Of a stretch of DNA of 64,000 nucleotides, positions 1 through 9,020 are shown one piece after another. Every line of letters begins with the position of its first letter. Within the stretch, counting starts at the first letter, position 1. Origin of the DNA: JAJZNI01 sp035624785 (GTDB taxonomy: Bacteria; Chloroflexota; Dormibacteria; Aeolococcales; Aeolococcaceae). The position numbers and the translations under genes were made by a program. The stretch lies in NCBI GenBank assembly GCA_035624785.1, contig DASPQV010000043.1, positions 1-64,000 on the forward strand, given 5' to 3'. Below the pieces are notes generated by a model. It worked only from the letters and a program-made list of their open reading frames with translations. It had not been told where the DNA came from and searched no databases.

Positions 1-137
1 GGACCCCGCGTAGGCGTCTCCCACCCCCCGGGACTGGGGCCCAGCGAGCCAGGGGCGGGTGCTCCCAGGCTGCCCCGGTGGACCCGTCGGTCCGGACTGC
101 CCAGCCTGCTCGCGGGTGAGCCAGCCGAGGCCGGCGG

Positions 138-1112
138 CTAGGCCACCACGGTCCGGCAGGCGCGAGCGGGATACCCGAGACGCTGAGCGGCCTTCGCCAG
201 GGCCCCGGCCTCCGCAGGGCTCGCGGCCAGGGCGAAGCAGCCGCCGCCGCTCCCGGTGAGATGCCAGCGGGTCGGTCCCGCCCCCGCGCGAAGGTGGCGA
301 AGGCGGGCGTCCAGCTCGGGGTTGGCTCGGCAGGCGGCCTCCTCCAGGTCGGAGCCGCAGAGCTCGTCTGGGGGCGTCTCGCCAGCCGCCAGCCGCCGGG
401 CCAGCTCCTCCGGACGTCCGGGGCCGCGCCACTCGCCCGGGCTGAGCGTGGCGAACGTCACCGATGTCGAGCTCCGCCCGGCCACCGCCACGGCGATGTG
501 GAGAACCCGGTGGGTCAGCGGCTCCAGCCGCTCCCCCGCCCCACCGACGAGAAGCCCGCCTCCGGCGAGGCACGCCGGCACATCACTGCCGACCGAATCG
601 GCGAGCCGGATCAGCTCAGCCTCCGTCAGGGGACGACGGTCATCGCCGGCCGAGGGCCGGTCGGGTGACCGGACGCCGGCGCCCCCGGGGGGCATGGCCG
701 GAAGGCCAGGGGCGCTGAGGAGGCGGATGACCGCGGCCGCGTCGGCGGAGCCGCCGCCCAGCCCGGCGGCGGCGGGAAGCACCTTCTCCAGGTGGAGCCG
801 AACCGGGCCCCTCGGCCTCTGCTGCATCAGGACCCGAGCGGCGCGGTGCATCAGGTTGTCGGCACCGGACGGAGCCTCGCCGGCGGCCTGGCCGGTGACC
901 TCGAGCCACACGGGTGACATCACCTCTGGGGTGCCGGCTGGTCCAGAAAGAACGCCGTCCGAGGTGCCGGCACCGACCTCCCACCGGGCACCCACGAGGT
1001 CGTGCCAATCGAGGCGCACCACCACGGAGCGCAGATCGTGGCGACCGTCGGGCCTCCGACCGACCACGGCCAGCGCCAGGTTGAGCTTGGCGTAGGCGGG
1101 GATGTAGATCAC
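138..1112 (-). CDS. ispE: 4-diphosphocytidyl-2-C-methyl-D-erythritol kinase
   Basis: Kinase of the cytoplasmic MEP pathway to isoprenoids; it phosphorylates the 2-hydroxyl of CDP-methylerythritol using ATP. The N-terminus has the family pattern PAYAKLNLALAV followed by GRRPDGRHDL. The GHMP-kinase ATP loop PAAAGLGGGSADAA lies near residues 112-125 and a C-terminal GSGGGCF motif follows. The open frame runs further upstream, but I chose the GTG at 1112 because it puts the PAYAKLN strand at residue 4, as in the family. That gives 324 residues, slightly longer than usual because of Gly/Pro-rich inserts. It diverges from rpsT across about 210 bp. Identification is secure; the start is likely. Confidence 0.93.
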   Translation of the reverse strand: MIYIPAYAKLNLALAVVGRRPDGRHDLRSVVVRLDWHDLVGARWEVGAGTSDGVLSGPAGTPEVMSPVWLEVTGQAAGEAPSGADNLMHRAARVLMQQRPRGPVRLHLEKVLPAAAGLGGGSADAAAVIRLLSAPGLPAMPPGGAGVRSPDRPSAGDDRRPLTEAELIRLADSVGSDVPACLAGGGLLVGGAGERLEPLTHRVLHIAVAVAGRSSTSVTFATLSPGEWRGPGRPEELARRLAAGETPPDELCGSDLEEAACRANPELDARLRHLRAGAGPTRWHLTGSGGGCFALAASPAEAGALAKAAQRLGYPARACRTVVA

Positions 1113-1252
1113 CAGGGAGTGCTCCGTCGGGCTTGCCAGGGCCGGCCGCCGCTCGCGACCGCCCCAGGCAGTCGCCTGATTGTGGACGCCGCGGGAACAG
1201 TGGTTCTGAGGCTCCCACAATGGAGCGGGGATTTGCCGGACCCCGGAATCGG

Positions 1253-1258
1253 TATACT
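1253..1258 (+). promoter_or_regulatory. Candidate -10 element for rpsT
   Basis: TATACT matches the TATAAT consensus at five of six positions, inside otherwise very GC-rich DNA in the ispE/rpsT divergent gap. It would start a leader of roughly 58 nt before the rpsT GTG. No good -35 at 17 bp is visible; a TTGCCG lies 14 bp upstream. Inferred by eye only. Confidence 0.4.
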
Positions 1259-1322
1259 CCACCGCCTGCGCCGCCCGGCGACGACATCGGGTGGTCCCCC
1301 AGCAGAGCTCAGGTATTCAGAA

Positions 1323-1820
1323 GTGGCCAACTCCCGCTCCGCTCGCAAGCGGATTCGCTCCAGCGAACGGAAGCGCACCCGCAACCGGATCACCCGCTCC
1401 GCGGTCCGCACCCGCGTGGGCCGGGTTCGACGCTCGCTCGTGAGCGGTCAGCTCGAGGGGGTCGAGGAGGACCTGCGAGCCGCTGTGAAGGCCCTGGACA
1501 AGGCGGCCGAGAAGGGCATCCTCCACAAGAACAACGCGGCCCGCCGAAAGTCCCGGCTCATGGTGATGGCGGCGCGCCTGACAGCGATGGGTGGCACCGA
1601 GGAGGAGAAGGCGGCGACTCGCGCCGCGGCCAGCGGCGGTGCCAAGGGCACCACCACCAGGTCGGCGGCCAGCGCCAGCCAGACCGCCAAGCGGGAGGCC
1701 GCCGCCGAACGGGCCGCCACCAAGGCGGCCGCGGCGCCCAAGCCGGCCGCGGCCAAGCCGGGGATGGGAGCCTCACCCGCGAAACCGGCCACCTCGCGGC
1801 GCCGCCCCAAGTCCTCCTAG
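1323..1820 (+). CDS. rpsT: 30S ribosomal protein S20 with long C-terminal extension
   Basis: S20 is a primary binder of 16S rRNA. The start is a GTG giving MANSRSARKRIRSSERKR, the standard lysine/arginine-rich S20 N-terminus, and the fold continues through HKNNAARRKSRL near residue 70. Family members are about 85-90 residues, but this frame gives 165. After roughly residue 90 the chain is almost entirely Ala, Lys, Thr, Ser and Pro with AAAERAAT/AAAKP-like runs, so it is probably disordered and basic. The upstream frame is open but is not S20-like, which supports the GTG start. L21 and L27 in this window also have extended tails. Confidence 0.93.
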   Translation: MANSRSARKRIRSSERKRTRNRITRSAVRTRVGRVRRSLVSGQLEGVEEDLRAAVKALDKAAEKGILHKNNAARRKSRLMVMAARLTAMGGTEEEKAATRAAASGGAKGTTTRSAASASQTAKREAAAERAATKAAAAPKPAAAKPGMGASPAKPATSRRRPKSS

Positions 1821-1847
1821 GCGCGCGAGGGCTCTCGAGAAGGTCTG

Positions 1848-2906
1848 TCAGCGCCGCCTGGCATCCGCGAGGGTGCGGCTGGCCCGGAGGATGAATGGAC
1901 CGACGCCCTCGCGCTCGTCGGCCTCCCCGGACTTGACGGCGACGTCCAGGCGCAGCAGGTCGCGCAGCCACTGCTCGACGACCGCTGACGGAACGGCGCG
2001 GGCCTGGCGCGCCAGCCGCTCAGCGCGCCACTCAGGCACCCGGAGGCGGCTGGCGAGAGCGCTGGGAGCCACCCCGCTGTTGAGGACCGATTGGGCGCGC
2101 CGCAGCTCGCTGAGCTGCCCAGCCAGGGTGGCGATGAGGTAGACGGTGGAGCGCCCCGCATCGGTCAGCTCCAGTGCGGCGGCCGCACCCCTGGCGGGCT
2201 CGGGGCCGAGGAGGCGTTCCAGCACGTTCCACACCTCGATCCCCTCGGCCCCGCCGACCAGCCGGCGGAGCGTCTCGAGGTCCACCTCGCTCGCGGCGCC
2301 CGGCGAGGACTCGGGGCGGGGCGGTCCCCCCGCCTCGTAGGAGCTGAGCTTGTCGATCTCGGCACTGATGATGCCCAGGTCCGAGCCGGCCACGCGGAGC
2401 AGGTGGTCCAAGCCTCCCGAGGGCAGCCGGACGCCGCGGCTCTGCGCGTGCTGCTGAGCCCAGGCCCGTAGCTCGCGCCCACGCAGGGGGTTGCGGAGCC
2501 GGACCTCGCCACCCAGGCGCGTCACCGCGGACGCCACGGGATGGGTCGCGGGGACCTGCTCGTGGCTCACCAGGCAGACCGAGGTGCTCGGCGCCCTCAG
2601 CTCGAGAGCCAGGGCCAGCTCACGACCGGCTTCACCCGGCCGCCGACCTCCTCCGAGCTGGGGCGGGTCGCGAACCAGGACGAAGCGGCGCTCGTCGATC
2701 AGGGGCATGTCGGCGAGCGCGGTGCGGATCCGATCGAGGGGTGCCGGCGGGTCGATGACCTCCACGCCCAACTGAGACGCGGCAGCCAGCCCCCGCCAGG
2801 CTCGCACCTCCTCATCCACGCGGTGGCGATCCTCCCCGTGGACGAGCAGGAGCGATGAGACTGCCGCGGGATCAGCGCCCCGGTAGGCGGTATCGCCGCT
2901 GGCCAT
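1848..2906 (-). CDS. holA: DNA polymerase III subunit delta
   Basis: Clamp-loader delta subunit, which opens the beta sliding clamp. The N-terminal SLLLVHGEDRHRVDEEV is the delta-family first strand and P-loop-like region. Further family features include LVRDPPQL near residue 80 and the helical RVAGSDLGIISAEIDKLSSY segment near 170-190. The C-terminal collar domain contains VPEWRAERLARQAR. At 352 residues it is near the usual 330-350. The ATG at 2906 lies 35 nt inside the 3' end of the upstream gene on the same strand, which suggests co-transcription. A ComEC/ComEA neighbour, common beside holA, is not seen here. Confidence 0.9.
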   Translation of the reverse strand: MASGDTAYRGADPAAVSSLLLVHGEDRHRVDEEVRAWRGLAAASQLGVEVIDPPAPLDRIRTALADMPLIDERRFVLVRDPPQLGGGRRPGEAGRELALALELRAPSTSVCLVSHEQVPATHPVASAVTRLGGEVRLRNPLRGRELRAWAQQHAQSRGVRLPSGGLDHLLRVAGSDLGIISAEIDKLSSYEAGGPPRPESSPGAASEVDLETLRRLVGGAEGIEVWNVLERLLGPEPARGAAAALELTDAGRSTVYLIATLAGQLSELRRAQSVLNSGVAPSALASRLRVPEWRAERLARQARAVPSAVVEQWLRDLLRLDVAVKSGEADEREGVGPFILRASRTLADARRR

Positions 2907-3522
2907 CCTCGCCCCGGAAGGTCTCGGCCCCAGCCCGCTCTGCCAGGAAGCGGATCGCCCGGCCGGAAACCTTCACCCCGGCCCGGGTGATCTCGGCGGC
3001 TATCTCGGACGCCGTGCCCTGCCCGAGCTTGGCAATGGCCGCCTCGACAACCTGCGCGGTCACCTCGGGAGGTGTCGCCCGGCCCCGCGCCCCGTGGGCC
3101 CGTGGACGCCGCCGGCGGACCGGCGACGGGGCCGGCCCGGGGACGGGCCTGGCCCGGCGCTGAGGTCGCGGTTCGCCCACGGCATTCGCGGCACGGTCGA
3201 TCATCGCCACCGCGTCGCGGACCTGCTGGCGCAGCTCCTCGTTGTCGGTTCGGAGGCGCGCGATCTCGTCCACGAGCGTCTCGATGCGGTGGACCAGCCG
3301 CTCGCCAGCTCGGACGACCGGCGAGCCACTCTCGACGGCCGTCACGGCGCGTGGCCTGCGCCCACCCGGGGGGTGCTCCATGCGGCCATCGGATTTGACG
3401 TCGACCTCGATCTCGCCCCCCTCCGCGGGAATGGCCATCGCATACACCTCATCCCATTCGAGACCCGAGGCAGCCCCGCTTTTGAAGGCGGCGCCCGCCC
3501 CGTGTCCGGTCACCTCGATCAT
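2872..3522 (-). CDS. Unrecognised protein: coiled coil plus C-terminal winged-helix-like segment
   Basis: Not a family I recognise. Residues about 70-110 (VHRIETLVDEIARL, then DNEELRQQVRDAVAM) form heptads typical of a short coiled coil. A basic Pro/Arg linker follows at about 115-150. The last 65 residues (EAAIAKLGQGTASEIAAEI to FRGEDGQRRYRL) look like a small helix-turn-helix or winged-helix unit. This organisation would fit a nucleoid or regulatory DNA-binding protein, which is inference. The 35-nt overlap with holA and codon use like the neighbours support its being real. The start is uncertain: ATG 3522, or ATG 3438, which begins MAIPAEGGEIEV. Confidence 0.6.
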   Translation of the reverse strand: MIEVTGHGAGAAFKSGAASGLEWDEVYAMAIPAEGGEIEVDVKSDGRMEHPPGGRRPRAVTAVESGSPVVRAGERLVHRIETLVDEIARLRTDNEELRQQVRDAVAMIDRAANAVGEPRPQRRARPVPGPAPSPVRRRRPRAHGARGRATPPEVTAQVVEAAIAKLGQGTASEIAAEITRAGVKVSGRAIRFLAERAGAETFRGEDGQRRYRLPGR

Positions 3523-3573
3523 AGTCGGCCCAACCGCGGCTGCGACAAATGCAATCCCGCGATTGGGAGGACC

Positions 3574-3601
3574 CGCCCCTCCGACAGGGACCGGAGGGGC
3601 G
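3574..3601. other. Perfect 10-bp GC-rich hairpin
   Basis: CGCCCCTCCG at 3574-3583 pairs exactly with CGGAGGGGCG at 3592-3601 around an 8-nt loop. It lies between tRNA-Ala and the leftward gene that starts at 3522, so it may sit in that gene's leader or act as a rho-independent-like stop without a U tract. Its function is not shown by the sequence. Confidence 0.4.
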
Positions 3602-3753
3602 CCGCAGGCCAGGTCGCGGCGGTTCGGAGCGGCGCAAGCTCGAGCGTGCCGGGAGGGCGGCGCCAGCGCCGGCCGCCGGAGTGATGGGGGCGGTCACCCC
3701 ACCCGAACCTTCCGGCCTCTCCGTCCCGGCCCGCTGGTACCATGGGGCTCCCC

Positions 3754-3829
<76 letters not shown>

Positions 3830-4152
3830 GGGGTCTCGGAACCGTTGAGATCCAAGGGGTTTCCGGTTCCGGGGTGATAGCGGGGGTGTCTCTGGTTCCT
3901 GGCGGGCAAGCGCTCCAGGACGTCGTCCTCCGCGACTGCCCGGCCCATCGCATCCTGGGCCGTCAGTGCTCACCGCGCGCATCTCAACGCCCTGGTGAGA
4001 GCGGGACAAGCTGATCATCCGGGTGCTGGCCGACACCGGCTCTGGTTAGTGCACGTGACCGGGGTGAGGCCGACCTCGAGCGCGGCCATCCGCTGGTCTC
4101 GCCCGTACCGGTCGAGCCGCCCGCGGCTCCCGCAGCAGCTTTGGTCGGCGAC
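3830..4152. other. Gene-free interval after tRNA-Ala
   Basis: About 320 bp between tRNA-Ala and the lipoprotein promoter. No open frame here shows a protein family pattern, and I see no long inverted repeat, RNA motif or mobile-element end. Confidence 0.4.
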
Positions 4153-4158
4153 TAACAT
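4153..4158 (+). promoter_or_regulatory. -10-like TAACAT directly before the lipoprotein start
   Basis: TAACAT ends 7 nt before ATG 4166, with no Shine-Dalgarno between. That geometry would start transcription at the first base of the codon and favours ATG 4166 over the ATG at 4157, which overlaps the element. Four other genes in the window share this arrangement. Confidence 0.45.
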
Positions 4159-4165
4159 GCGCGCC

Positions 4166-5341
4166 ATGAGTGCGAAAATCAGCCTCACCCTCCTCACTTC
4201 GGGCGCCCTCCTCGGGCTCCTGAGCGCCTGCTCCAGCGGTCCCAGCTCCAGCGCGAGCTCTCCGAGGGCGACCGCCACACCGTCCACCGGCGCGCCGACG
4301 GCAACCGCCGTGCTGCCCACCGGCACCGCAACGACGACCGCAGCACCATCCACCAGCACGCCTGCGGCGACCGCAACGTCCAGCTCGGCCGCGGCTGTGG
4401 CGGCATGCACTGGAAGTGACCTCAACGTCGTTCTTGGCGCCCAGAACGCAGCTGCGGGGGGACAGCTGGGGATGACCATTCTCATCGCCGACCACTCAAG
4501 TACCCCTTGCCTGCTGGGCGGCTCCCTCCAAGCCCACCTCCTCGATGGCAGTGGCAACCCGCTCGCCACCTCGCAGAGCCCGGCACCCGCGGGGCAGGCG
4601 TGGCTGGTACCGGAGCGAGTGGGCCTCGACCCGTGGTGGCCGCAACCGGGCGAGGCCACCGTGCTCATCACCTGGCACACCGGCGACGTCCAGCCCGGCC
4701 AGTGCTCGGGACCTGCGCCGCAGGTAGGCGAGGTCAGCCTGTCCATACCCGGCGGGGGCACCGTCATCGGGACGGCCAGCGGCCAGGCGATGGCCCCCTG
4801 CAAGGGTGTGATCCAGCTCGGCGCGATCTCCCAGGCCAGCGCTCCGCGGGCGTTCGCCACTCCGACGGAGGCGGCGCAGGAGGCCGCACAGGAGGAATTC
4901 GCCGCCACCATCGCTTCGCTCGGCCCGCCTGCAAGCTACCAGGTGACGAGTGGCACCCAGGCCGACTACGTCACCTACGCCGTGGGCCACGGGTGCGCCG
5001 CCACCACCTACCTGTGGCAGGACGCCGCCGGCTGGCACGTGCTCGATACCACCTGCGTCCAGAACACGGGGTACAACCCGATCGTTGGAGTGTCGAACCA
5101 CATCTTCGGACCCGGCTCAGGCTGCGCCAACGTCCGCGCCAGCCCGAGCCACGCGTCGAGCATCGTCTCCTGCCTCACCTGGAGCCAGACAGGCTCGACG
5201 ACGACCTACACCGTCGACGAGGGGCCAACCTATGCCGCCGAGACCGACCCCTCCAGCGGCCTGTCGGACGGCACGCTGTGGTGGCACCTCCACGGCTACG
5301 GCTGGCTGACCCAGGACTTCCTGGTGCCAGCGCCCTTCTGA
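4166..5341 (+). CDS. DUF4232-type secreted lipoprotein
   Basis: Probable surface lipoprotein of unknown role. From ATG 4166 the N-terminus has a short basic n-region, a hydrophobic stretch and the lipobox LSAC near residues 20-23. A low-complexity Ser/Thr/Ala/Pro linker of about 50 residues follows. The next 140 residues begin AACTGSDLNVVLGAQNAAAG and contain a Cys-Leu-x-Gly turn (PCLLGG), matching the DUF4232 pattern common in actinobacterial lipoproteins. The remaining 180 residues, with several Cys and many aromatic residues, are not recognised. It is flanked by a leaderless-type promoter upstream and a 154-bp gap downstream, so it is probably monocistronic. Confidence 0.72.
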   Translation: MSAKISLTLLTSGALLGLLSACSSGPSSSASSPRATATPSTGAPTATAVLPTGTATTTAAPSTSTPAATATSSSAAAVAACTGSDLNVVLGAQNAAAGGQLGMTILIADHSSTPCLLGGSLQAHLLDGSGNPLATSQSPAPAGQAWLVPERVGLDPWWPQPGEATVLITWHTGDVQPGQCSGPAPQVGEVSLSIPGGGTVIGTASGQAMAPCKGVIQLGAISQASAPRAFATPTEAAQEAAQEEFAATIASLGPPASYQVTSGTQADYVTYAVGHGCAATTYLWQDAAGWHVLDTTCVQNTGYNPIVGVSNHIFGPGSGCANVRASPSHASSIVSCLTWSQTGSTTTYTVDEGPTYAAETDPSSGLSDGTLWWHLHGYGWLTQDFLVPAPF

Positions 5342-5495
5342 CAGGCGACCCCGGTGAGCACGTCGGCCGAGGCGGCCGTAGCCCTTGCCTCTGTCGCGGT
5401 CGTGCCATCGTAGTGCGGCAACGCGGAACGGTTCGGCTGACGCTCCCGCCGCCTCTCCCGAGCTACACTCCGGTGCCCGTCGCTGAGGAGATGCG

Positions 5496-8400
5496 GTGAA
5501 CCAGGCCTTGGCTGCCGAGGGGGTCCTCCGGTTTCGCCCGTCCCACCCCACCGGCGGCCTGGTGGACATCGGCGGCGAAACCTTCTACCGCATCGAGAAC
5601 CAGGACGCCATGCCGCCGTTCCTGATGAGCCTGGTCAGCGACTCCGACCACTGGATGTTCGTCTCCAGCACCGGTGCGCTCACCGCCGGCCGGCGCGACG
5701 CGGACCACGCCCTCTTCCCCTACGAGACCGACGACCGCATCCACGACAGCCGGGGCAGGGTCGGTGGGAAGGCGGTCATCCGGGCCCCGGCGGCGGGACG
5801 CCGCTGGCTCTGGGAGCCGTTCTCCGACCGCTACCAGGGCCTCTACCAGACCACCCGGAGCCTGGCGAAGAGCGTCCTCAGCAACCGGCTGGTCTTCGAG
5901 GAGGTCAACCACGACCTGGGCCTGTCGTACTCAGCCACCTGGATGACCAGCGAGCGGTACGGATTCATCCGGCGGAGCTCGTTGGCCAACATCACGTCGG
6001 ACACCGTCGAGCTGGAGATCCTCGACGGCATCCAGAACGTGCTGCCCGACGGCCTGACCCGCCGCTTCCTCATGGAGTTCAGCACCCTGGCCGACGGCTA
6101 CAAGGAGAACGAGCTCGATCCGGCCACCGGGCTGGGGCTCTTCAGGCTCAGCTCGGTGCCGACGGACAGGGCCGAGCCGAGCGAGGCGCTGCGGGCGACG
6201 GCAGTTTGGTCGGAGGGGCTGGAGGCACGCGCGCGCCTCCTGTCGACGACCCAGCTCGACCGGTTCCGCGAAGGGCTCGACATCTCCACCGAGACCCTGG
6301 TGCGGGGATGCCGGGGTGCTTACCTGACCGCCGCCCGGATGACTCTGCCGGGGGGCGGCAGCCGCGAGTGGAGCGTCGTCGCCGACGTCGCCCAGGACGC
6401 CGCCGCCGTCGCGGCCACCGTGCGGCTCCTCCAGTCGGGCGCGGACCCGCGGACGCTTATCGATCAGGATGTGGCCCGGGGCACCCGCAACCTGCTCCGG
6501 ATCGTCGCCGCTGCCGACGGTCTCCAGGCGACCGGCGACGACCTCAGCAGCTCCCGCCATCTCTCCAACGCCCTCTTCAACACCATGCGGGGCGGCGTGC
6601 CCGAGCGCGGCTACCAGGTTTCCAGATCGGACTTCGCGGCGTACCTCGCCGCCGCCAGCGCAGCCGTGGCCTCGCGACAGGCGGGATTCGTCGACTCCCT
6701 GCCGGAGGCGCTCGACGCCCGCCAGCTCGTCGGGCTCGCCTCCCGCTGCCACGATCCCGACCTCGAGCGACTCGCCGGCGAGTACCTGCCGCTCGCCTTC
6801 AGCCGCCGTCACGGCGACCCCAGCCGTCCCTGGAACGTCTTCAGCATCGACGTCAAGTCCCCGGACGGCCGGAGGACCCTGACCTACCAGGGGAACTGGC
6901 GCGACATCTTCCAGAACTGGGAGGCGCTGTCCCTGTCCTTCCCCGGCTACATCGAGGCCATGATCTTCAAGTTCCTGAACGCCTCGACCGCCGACGGCCA
7001 CAACCCCTATCGGATCACGCGCGACGGCTTCGACTGGGAGGTTCCCGATCCCGGCAGCCCCTGGTCGCAGATCGGGTACTGGGGCGACCACCAGGTCGTC
7101 TACCTGCTGCGGCTCCTCGAGGCCTCGGATCGATACCACCCGGCGGGATTGTCAGGGCTCCTCGGCCGCCGGATCTTCAGCTACGCGGACCTTCCCTACC
7201 GGATCCGGCCCTACAGCGACTTCCTGCGAGATCCGCGCCACACCATCGACTTCGACCCCAGCCTCGACCGTCGCATCCGCGAGCGCGCCGAGCGCGACGG
7301 GGCGGACGGCAAGCTGCTGCCGAGCGCTGACGGCGAGCCCTGCCGGGCCAACCTGGCGGAGAAGCTGATCGTGGTGGCCCTGGCCCGTCTTTTCAACCTC
7401 GTTCCCGAGGCCGGAGTGTGGATGAACACCCAGCGGCCGGAGTGGAACGATGGCAACAACGCGCTGGTCGGCTCCGGCGCCTCGGTGGTCACGCTCTGCC
7501 ACCTGCGACGCTTCCTGGCCTTCTGCCGCACCCTGTTCGGGAGCGCCGGGGCGGCGGGCTTCGAGTTCGCCGCGGAGATCGGCGACGCTCTGCGCCGGGT
7601 CAGCGACATCCTGGAGCGGCACACCCACCTGCTGGGCGGGGCGATCTCCGACCGCGATCGCCGGGGGTTGCTGGACGCCCTGGGAGCCGCCGGCACCGAG
7701 TACCGGGCACGGTTGTATGCGGCGGGACTGGCCGCAGCCCCGATCAGCGTGGGCCGCCCCGAGCTGGCGGCGTTCTGCGACCTGGCGCTCCGCCACGTCG
7801 ATCACTCGATACGCGCGAACCGCCGTGACGACGGTCTCTACCACGCGTACAACCTGATCCGGGTCGGCGACGGCGGGATCTCGATCCGCCGCCTTCCCGA
7901 GATGCTCGAGGGGCAGGTCGCGGCGCTCAGCTCAGGCGCCCTTCCAGCCGCGGAATGCGCGGCGCTGCTGGGGACGCTGCGGCAGAGCCGCCTCTACCGT
8001 CCCGACCAGGACAGCTACCTGCTCTATCCCGACCACCGGCTGCCCGGTTTCTTCGCCAAGAACCAGATTCCGGAGGCGGGGCTGAGCCGGTCCACCACCC
8101 TGGCGCTGATGGTGGAGAGCGGTGACCGCCGGGTCGTGGTTCGCGATGTTGGCGGCCGTCTCCATTTCAACGCGGATCTCCGCAACGCTGAGGTGCTCGC
8201 CGGAAGGCTGGCCGAGATCGGTGTGCCGGAGGCCGACAGGACCGAGGTCCTGGCTCTGTATGAGGAGGTTTTCGATCACCAGTCGTTCACCGGCCGCTCC
8301 GGCACCTTCTACAAGTACGAGGGCCTGGGCTGCATCTACTGGCACATGGTTTCCAAGCTGCTGGTGGCCGTCCAGGAGATCATCGTCTCTGCCCAGGACG

Positions 8401-8930
8401 CGGATGCGGAACCCGCGGTCATCGAGCGGCTCCGCAGCCGCTACGCCGAGCTCCGCGAGGGCCTTGGGGTCCACAAGCCGCCCGACCGCTTCGGCGCCAT
8501 GCCCACCGACCCGTACTCCCACACGCCCGGGTTCGCGGGGGCGCAGCAGCCCGGGATGACCGGCCAGACCAAGGAGGACCTGATCACCCGGCTCGGCGAG
8601 ATGGGCCTCCGCGTGGAGGGCGGGAGGCTGCGGTTCCGCGCCGAGCTGGCGAGCCGTGACGAGTTCCTCGGTGAGGCGAGAACCTTCCGATTCGTGGACG
8701 TCGGCGGCCAGGACCGCGAGTTGGAGCTCGACCCCGGAACGCTGGCCTTCACCACCTGCCAGGTCCCGGTGGTGGCCCACCGCTCCGGCCCGGCGCGCAT
8801 CGAGGTGGCCGAGGACGGCGGGTCGCGCCGCTCCGTGCCCGGCCTCAGCCTGGACCCGCAGGCCAGCCGGGAGATCTTCGAGCGCACCGGCCGGGTGCGG
8901 CGGCTCGACGTCTTCTGGGGATTCGACTGA
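5496..8930 (+). CDS. Large GH94-like (alpha/alpha)6 carbohydrate-active protein
   Basis: 1144 residues with no signal peptide, so probably cytoplasmic. I infer a relation to clan GH-L / GH94 sugar phosphorylases from a few motifs. RPEWNDGNNALVG near residues 645-658 resembles the WNDGMN segment that carries the general acid of cellobiose phosphorylase. YQGNWRDIFQNWEAL is followed by a helical, aromatic-rich centre, and PYSHTPGF near 1005 resembles the C-terminal barrel of that clan. The N-terminal 250 residues are beta-rich, as in GH94 sandwich domains. It is longer than the usual 800-900 residues of GH94. The start is GTG with GAGGAG 5 nt upstream. Substrate and reaction are unknown; it could be a non-catalytic relative. 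No transporter or other sugar gene adjoins it. Confidence 0.6.
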   Translation: MNQALAAEGVLRFRPSHPTGGLVDIGGETFYRIENQDAMPPFLMSLVSDSDHWMFVSSTGALTAGRRDADHALFPYETDDRIHDSRGRVGGKAVIRAPAAGRRWLWEPFSDRYQGLYQTTRSLAKSVLSNRLVFEEVNHDLGLSYSATWMTSERYGFIRRSSLANITSDTVELEILDGIQNVLPDGLTRRFLMEFSTLADGYKENELDPATGLGLFRLSSVPTDRAEPSEALRATAVWSEGLEARARLLSTTQLDRFREGLDISTETLVRGCRGAYLTAARMTLPGGGSREWSVVADVAQDAAAVAATVRLLQSGADPRTLIDQDVARGTRNLLRIVAAADGLQATGDDLSSSRHLSNALFNTMRGGVPERGYQVSRSDFAAYLAAASAAVASRQAGFVDSLPEALDARQLVGLASRCHDPDLERLAGEYLPLAFSRRHGDPSRPWNVFSIDVKSPDGRRTLTYQGNWRDIFQNWEALSLSFPGYIEAMIFKFLNASTADGHNPYRITRDGFDWEVPDPGSPWSQIGYWGDHQVVYLLRLLEASDRYHPAGLSGLLGRRIFSYADLPYRIRPYSDFLRDPRHTIDFDPSLDRRIRERAERDGADGKLLPSADGEPCRANLAEKLIVVALARLFNLVPEAGVWMNTQRPEWNDGNNALVGSGASVVTLCHLRRFLAFCRTLFGSAGAAGFEFAAEIGDALRRVSDILERHTHLLGGAISDRDRRGLLDALGAAGTEYRARLYAAGLAAAPISVGRPELAAFCDLALRHVDHSIRANRRDDGLYHAYNLIRVGDGGISIRRLPEMLEGQVAALSSGALPAAECAALLGTLRQSRLYRPDQDSYLLYPDHRLPGFFAKNQIPEAGLSRSTTLALMVESGDRRVVVRDVGGRLHFNADLRNAEVLAGRLAEIGVPEADRTEVLALYEEVFDHQSFTGRSGTFYKYEGLGCIYWHMVSKLLVAVQEIIVSAQDADAEPAVIERLRSRYAELREGLGVHKPPDRFGAMPTDPYSHTPGFAGAQQPGMTGQTKEDLITRLGEMGLRVEGGRLRFRAELASRDEFLGEARTFRFVDVGGQDRELELDPGTLAFTTCQVPVVAHRSGPARIEVAEDGGSRRSVPGLSLDPQASREIFERTGRVRRLDVFWGFD

Positions 8931-9007
8931 GCCGCCCCGGTTCCAGCCGGGCCTTGACCGCTTCCACAGCGGGGCCGGACCCCCCGCCGCCGGGCTCGCC
9001 CATCGGC

Positions 9008-9013
9008 TAACGT
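9008..9013 (+). promoter_or_regulatory. -10-like TAACGT directly before the HIT gene
   Basis: TAACGT ends 7 nt before ATG 9021 and there is no Shine-Dalgarno in between, consistent with a leaderless transcript starting at the ATG. Confidence 0.45.
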
Positions 9014-9020
9014 CCGGGGA

